A stretch of 64,000 nucleotides of DNA, taken from NCBI RefSeq assembly GCF_030247605.1, contig NZ_JAOTSB010000003.1:124001-188000 (forward strand), in the 5' to 3' direction. This DNA comes from Acidaminobacter sp. Its GTDB lineage: Bacteria > Bacillota > Clostridia > Peptostreptococcales > Acidaminobacteraceae. Each line of letters begins with the position of its first letter. The stretch's first letter is position 1. The position numbers and the translations under genes are program-made. This document shows positions 60,829-64,000 of the stretch, piece after piece. The notes beneath the pieces are model-generated. The model saw only the letters and a list, made by a program, of their open reading frames with translations. It did not search any database and was not told the DNA's origin.

Positions 60829-60893
60829 AACCATCGGCAAAAAATATAAATTAGCCTGAAGCCTTCTGACGGCAATTCTGTCAGGAGGCTTTT
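60829..60893 (+). terminator. Terminator of cvfB with the dispersed word
   Basis: AACCATCGGCA (one mismatch) directly follows the stop codon and runs into AAAAAATATAAA. The hairpin is AGCCTTCTGAC at 60860-60870 with 60880-60890 (one wobble), followed by TTTT. Confidence 0.85.
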
Positions 60894-60930
60894 GGGAATT
60901 ATAAAGAGAGTTTGAGGAGGTCATATCACT

Positions 60931-62175
60931 ATGAGCAGAAACCTGCTGCCATCCAAGGGCATGCGCGATTTTATGCCGGAGGAAAAACGACTCAGAGAGC
61001 ACGTCATGGGGATCATTCGTGACGAATACGCGAAAAATGGATTTTTGGAAATTGAAACGCCGGTGGTCGAGGACATTGAACGGCTGATTGACAGCGACGG
61101 CGGCGAGAATACGAAAATGATTTTCAAGATTCTCAAGCGCGGCGAAAAGCTGGACCTGGCTGCGGATACGCTGAAAGAGGACGACCTGATTGACCTTGGC
61201 CTCCGCTTTGACCTGACTTTGCCGCTGAGCCGGTTCTACTGCAACAATCACAACGATCTGCCAAAGGTCTTCAAGGCCATGCAGACGGGCTTCGTGTTCC
61301 GTGCGGAGCGGCCGCAGCGTGGGCGCTTCAGAAGCTTTATGCAGTGCGACGTCGACATCATGGGCGACGAGACGAACTTTTCTGAGATCGAGCTGATCGA
61401 TGTCGTGGGCAAGACCCTCAACCGACTGGATGTTGAAGGATTCAAGGTCAAGATCAACGACCGCAGACTGTTGACGGACGCCATTGTCAAGAGCGGCTTC
61501 GCGCCTGAAGACGTGACGCGCGTCTGCATCAGCCTGGACAAAGCGGACAAGATTGGCATTGACGGGGTCAGGAAAGACCTTGAAAAGCAGGGGTTTGAAG
61601 CAGCCTCAATCGACAATATCATCACCATAATGGAAAACATTAAAAACGGTGGCCTGGACGGCGCTGAGAAATCCGGTCTTAATCCGGAGGCGGTGGACAG
61701 CCTCAGGGAAATCATGGCTGCGGTACTGTCCATGAACGGCGGCCGTTACGGCATTGAATTTGACTTTACCTTGGTCCGCGGCATGGGTTATTATACCGGC
61801 ACTATTTTCGAAGTGGCTTACGGCGATCTGGGTTATTCCATTGCCGGCGGCGGACGTTATGACAATATGATTGGCAACTTCATGGGCAAGCATGTGCCGG
61901 CAGTGGGCTTCTCCATTGGTTTCGAGCGCCTGGTTGAGATCCTGAAGGAGCGGGGCGACGGCCAGCTGGACGAGGATCACGTCGCGCTGATCTTCGAGGC
62001 TGAGACGCCTTCAGCGGTCATTGCGGCGGGAGATGCGCTGAGATCAACCTACAAGACCGTATCCGCTTTCAGACGCGAGAAGAAATTCGGTAAGCAGCTG
62101 GAGCGACTTAAAAAAGCCGGCTACAAGTACTTCGCCGTCATTGAAGGCGATGCACCGGTCGTCAAGGAGATTTAA
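60931..62175 (+). CDS. hisS: Histidyl-tRNA synthetase
   Basis: A 414-residue class II synthetase. Motif 2 is visible near FRAERPQRGRFRSFMQCDVDIMG, the histidine-binding loop in VRGMGYYTGTIFEVAY and motif 3 in AVGFSIGFERLVEIL, preceded by AGGGRYDNMIG. Class II features SKGMRDFMPEEKRLRE at the N-terminus and FDLTLPLSRF are intact. The C-terminal anticodon-binding domain is present but short. It charges tRNA(His). No T-box leader was seen upstream. mnmA starts 2 bases after the stop, so translation of the two is coupled. Confidence 0.95.
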   Translation: MSRNLLPSKGMRDFMPEEKRLREHVMGIIRDEYAKNGFLEIETPVVEDIERLIDSDGGENTKMIFKILKRGEKLDLAADTLKEDDLIDLGLRFDLTLPLSRFYCNNHNDLPKVFKAMQTGFVFRAERPQRGRFRSFMQCDVDIMGDETNFSEIELIDVVGKTLNRLDVEGFKVKINDRRLLTDAIVKSGFAPEDVTRVCISLDKADKIGIDGVRKDLEKQGFEAASIDNIITIMENIKNGGLDGAEKSGLNPEAVDSLREIMAAVLSMNGGRYGIEFDFTLVRGMGYYTGTIFEVAYGDLGYSIAGGGRYDNMIGNFMGKHVPAVGFSIGFERLVEILKERGDGQLDEDHVALIFEAETPSAVIAAGDALRSTYKTVSAFRREKKFGKQLERLKKAGYKYFAVIEGDAPVVKEI

Positions 62176-62176
62176 G

Positions 62177-63349
62177 ATGTGGAAGGCATATAAAGCGCCC
62201 GCGGGAGCCAAAGTTGCCGTCGCTCTCAGCGGCGGCATCGACAGCGCCGCTGCGGCGCTTTTGCTGTGTCAGGCGGGCTATGAGGTTTTCGGCATCACTA
62301 TGCGTCTTTTTGATGAGGCTGAATCAGAGTCTGATACAGGGGCTGAGCCGGCGTCGCTGCGGGAAGCCAGGGCAGTGGCTGAAGCTCTTGGGATTCCCCT
62401 GGTCGAGCTCGATATGCGTGTCGCTTTCAGCGACATTGTGATCTCACATTTTGAAACCGGTTATCTGGATGGGCTGACACCTAATCCTTGCGTCATCTGC
62501 AACCGGGAGATCAAGTTTGGACGTCTGCTGGATGCGGCTCTTGCTCATGGGGCCGACTTTATGGCGACGGGTCATTATGCCAGACTGGAGCGGTTTGGTG
62601 AAGCGGGGCGGATTCGCTTATTGCAGGGTCAGGCAGATCGCAGGGATCAGGCCTATTTTCTGCACAGCTTGTCCCAGTTACAGCTGGCGCGGCTGATGTT
62701 TCCTTTAGGGGGATTTGCCCATAAGGATGAGGTCAGAGCTATTGCGGAAGGCTTTTTTGGCGCGGATTTTTTTACGAGTGGAGAATCCAGGAGCATTTGT
62801 TTCCTCAGTGGCTCCGGTCACGTGGACTATTTTGTCGAGAAGGACTTGATGGGCAGGTGCCGCGGGCAGTTTGTAGATCCGTCCGGCGCAGTGATTGGCG
62901 CTCATGAAGGGTATGTCCGGTATACCATAGGACAGAAGCGGGGCTTGAATGTGGTGACACAGGACCCGGGAGATTATGGCGCGCAGGCGCTGAAATCCCT
63001 CAGAGGGCTCACGGTTCTGGACATCCAGCCGGACACCGGCGACGTGATTTTGGGGTCAGACAACGCCTGCTACAGGTCGTCCCTGATCGCCAGCACCCCC
63101 CGATGGATTGGCCACATCCCACTTGAAGGCGAGACCGTCGAGGTCAAAATCTGCCACTGGGGGTATAGGCTGAGGGCAAGGGTCGGACGACTGAACCCGG
63201 AAGGCTTCGATGGTCTTGGCAGTGTGGAAGTCCACTTTGAGGAACCCGTCAGGGCCGTTGCGCCTGGCCAGCATGTGGTTTTCTTTTTGGATGACGAAGT
63301 GCTGGGTGGGGCGATGATAGAAACTCGGTGTCAGACACCGAGTTTCTGA
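62177..63349 (+). CDS. mnmA: tRNA-specific 2-thiouridylase, with repeat-derived C-terminus
   Basis: A 390-residue MnmA. It has the PP-loop SGGIDSAAA near residues 17-25, catalytic cysteine in NPCVICNREIKFG, ATGHYARL, and second cysteine in ESRSICFLSG. MnmA makes 2-thiouridine at position 34 of Lys, Glu and Gln tRNAs from a persulfide relayed by TusA-like proteins. The start is ATG 62177, one base after the hisS stop; the frame is open into hisS. The last residues (TRCQTPSF) are encoded by a 27-bp palindromic repeat that provides the stop codon. The normal MnmA end is just before it (DDEVLGGAMIE), so the repeat has altered the C-terminus. Confidence 0.94.
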   Translation: MWKAYKAPAGAKVAVALSGGIDSAAAALLLCQAGYEVFGITMRLFDEAESESDTGAEPASLREARAVAEALGIPLVELDMRVAFSDIVISHFETGYLDGLTPNPCVICNREIKFGRLLDAALAHGADFMATGHYARLERFGEAGRIRLLQGQADRRDQAYFLHSLSQLQLARLMFPLGGFAHKDEVRAIAEGFFGADFFTSGESRSICFLSGSGHVDYFVEKDLMGRCRGQFVDPSGAVIGAHEGYVRYTIGQKRGLNVVTQDPGDYGAQALKSLRGLTVLDIQPDTGDVILGSDNACYRSSLIASTPRWIGHIPLEGETVEVKICHWGYRLRARVGRLNPEGFDGLGSVEVHFEEPVRAVAPGQHVVFFLDDEVLGGAMIETRCQTPSF

Positions 63350-63453
63350 TGGGTGGTGCGAGGATCGATGTTGAATGAAACTTGGTGTCAGACACCAAGT
63401 TTCTGCTGGATGAAACTCGGGGTTGATAGGCGCTAGCCGCAGACACCAAGTTT
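63320..63453. repeat. Cluster of three palindromes, the first inside the end of mnmA
   Basis: 63320-63346 is a perfect palindrome with 13-base arm GAAACTCGGTGTC around A. 63377-63403 is a second perfect one with arm GAAACTTGGTGTC around A. 63412-63453 is a diverged element with ends GAAACTCGG and CCAAGTTT and centre containing GTTGATAGG and GCAGACACC, closely matching the element at 43044. Confidence 0.93.
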
Positions 63454-63530
63454 ATGCTGGGTGAGGCGATGATCGAAAAAGGTGGCTATGACCAGCGCCT
63501 GTCAAACCAAAATACCTTGCTAAAATGAAG

Positions 63531-63580
63531 CGGGGGTCCCTGAGAAATCAGCTTTCTGATTTCATAGGGACCCCCGTTTT
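63531..63580. terminator. Bidirectional terminator between mnmA and the ZIP gene
   Basis: Long arms (63531-63551 and 63556-63576, with one mismatched or bulged region) centred on CGGGGGTCCC, followed by TTTT. It serves both convergent genes. Confidence 0.9.
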
Positions 63581-63585
63581 ATCTC

Positions 63586-64000
63586 TCATATAAACATCAA
63601 CAGACTGACTGCCATAACCATCATCCCAGCCACCAAGCCGTAGATGGACAGATGTGCCTCGCCATATTCTCTGGCGGAAGGCAATAATTCGTCAACGGAA
63701 ATGAAAACCATAATACCGGCAACGCCGGCGAACAAAACGCCAAAAACCGTATCGTTCATATAGCGGGAGAGAAGCAGATAACCTACCAGTGCCCCAACCG
63801 GTTCCGACAAGCCAGAGAGGAAAGAAAGCTTGAAGGCCTTCAGCCTGCTGCCCGTAGCATAATAGACAGGCACTGAGACGGCAATGCCCTCAGGTATATT
63901 GTGGATTGCGATTGCGACCGCAATGGCAATACCAAGGCTTGGGTCGTTGAGTGCGGCTGTGAAGGTTGCAAGTCCTTCCGGAAAGTTATGAATGGCAATG
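63586..64000 (-). CDS. ZIP-family metal transporter, partial
   Basis: Only the C-terminal part (about 138 residues) of a minus-strand gene lies in the window; it continues past the right edge. It has the twin metal-binding motifs of ZupT-like transporters, HNFPEG at the edge and HNIPEG 30 residues on, and then [10 protein letters not shown] and at least three membrane segments. ZIP proteins import Zn2+, Fe2+ or Mn2+. It is convergent with mnmA. The nearby Mn-riboswitch ATPase gives this end of the window two metal-ion genes, but they are 4 kb apart and not in one operon. Confidence 0.88.
   Translation of the reverse strand, partial: IAIHNFPEGLATFTAALNDPSLGIAIAVAIAIHNIPEGIAVSVPVYYATGSRLKAFKLSFLSGLSEPVGALVGYLLLSRYMNDTVFGVLFAGVAGIMVFISVDELLPSAREYGEAHLSIYGLVAGMMVMAVSLLMFI

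Noticed and set aside
5323..60839. The dispersed word as a strand-polar signal such as KOPS or Chi
   Set aside because: Both orientations occur about equally over the whole window, with no switch that would suggest a replication-strand bias.
60840..60930. T-box leader before hisS
   Set aside because: No T-box sequence or specifier stem is seen; only the cvfB terminator lies there.

Overview
The window reads as chromosomal DNA of an anaerobic, fermentative Firmicute, most likely a Clostridia-type bacterium. The grounds are strong AGGAGG-type ribosome sites with frequent TTG and GTG starts, sigma-A style promoters, many lipoprotein solute-binding proteins, TRAP and TTT transporters, a citrate lyase operon and no respiratory chain genes. 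Species cannot be named from this window. No tRNA, rRNA, CRISPR array, prophage or transposase gene was seen.

Layout. 1-10.9 kb: a catabolic island with the tail of an HMG-CoA-lyase-like enzyme, a TPP-dependent enzyme, a TRAP transporter (Q, M, P), an MFS carrier, an IclR regulator, a catabolic-type shikimate dehydrogenase homologue, a CoA-acylating aldehyde dehydrogenase and a GntR/FCD regulator. 11.2-17.3 kb: a two-component system, an isochorismatase-family hydrolase, a small unknown protein, TypA/BipA behind a leader terminator, and YbaK. 17.5-22.2 kb: a 24-bp tandem repeat array just upstream of marR and an asymmetric heterodimeric ABC exporter. 22.4-27.9 kb: an NMT1/SsuABC-type ABC importer, RfbB, a membrane-anchored unknown, a NapH-like ferredoxin membrane protein and a cupin. 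28.0-43.0 kb: a citrate module (divergent LysR; citDEF, tctCBA, AbrB-like protein, citC, icd, a citX-citG fusion, acnA). 43.1-49.7 kb: a sirtuin, a DMT exporter, and a sulfur-handling operon (split YeeE/YedE pair, TusA, a thioredoxin reductase with an inactive-looking thioredoxin domain), a LysR gene and a second tusA. 49.8-54.6 kb: a small glycan locus with a sugar aminotransferase, a glycosyltransferase fused to an ATP-grasp enzyme, and a membrane glycosyltransferase. 54.8-56.8 kb: two rhodanese lipoproteins. 57.0-64.0 kb: a P-type cation ATPase behind a probable yybP-ykoY (Mn2+) riboswitch, cvfB, hisS, mnmA, and the end of a ZIP transporter.

How the parts work together. The citrate module joins uptake (TctABC), cleavage (CitDEF with its CitC, CitX and CitG maturation enzymes) and oxidation to 2-oxoglutarate (AcnA, Icd). 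The YeeE, TusA, TrxR and rhodanese genes look like import and relay of reduced sulfur, with MnmA as a possible consumer. The Mn riboswitch ATPase and the ZIP transporter are both metal-ion genes.

The least explained signal is an 11-base word, TGCCGATGGTC (reverse complement GACCATCGGCA). By eye it occurs 9 times exactly and at least 13 more times with one mismatch, on both strands, inside genes in several reading frames, and in intergenic DNA next to terminators. About 0.03 exact copies are expected by chance. It behaves like a DNA-level dispersed signal of the uptake-sequence, HIP1 or Chi class. A second unexplained signal is a family of 24-bp-period repeats and 27-bp palindromes built on GTGTCAGACACC; one palindrome supplies the last codons of mnmA.
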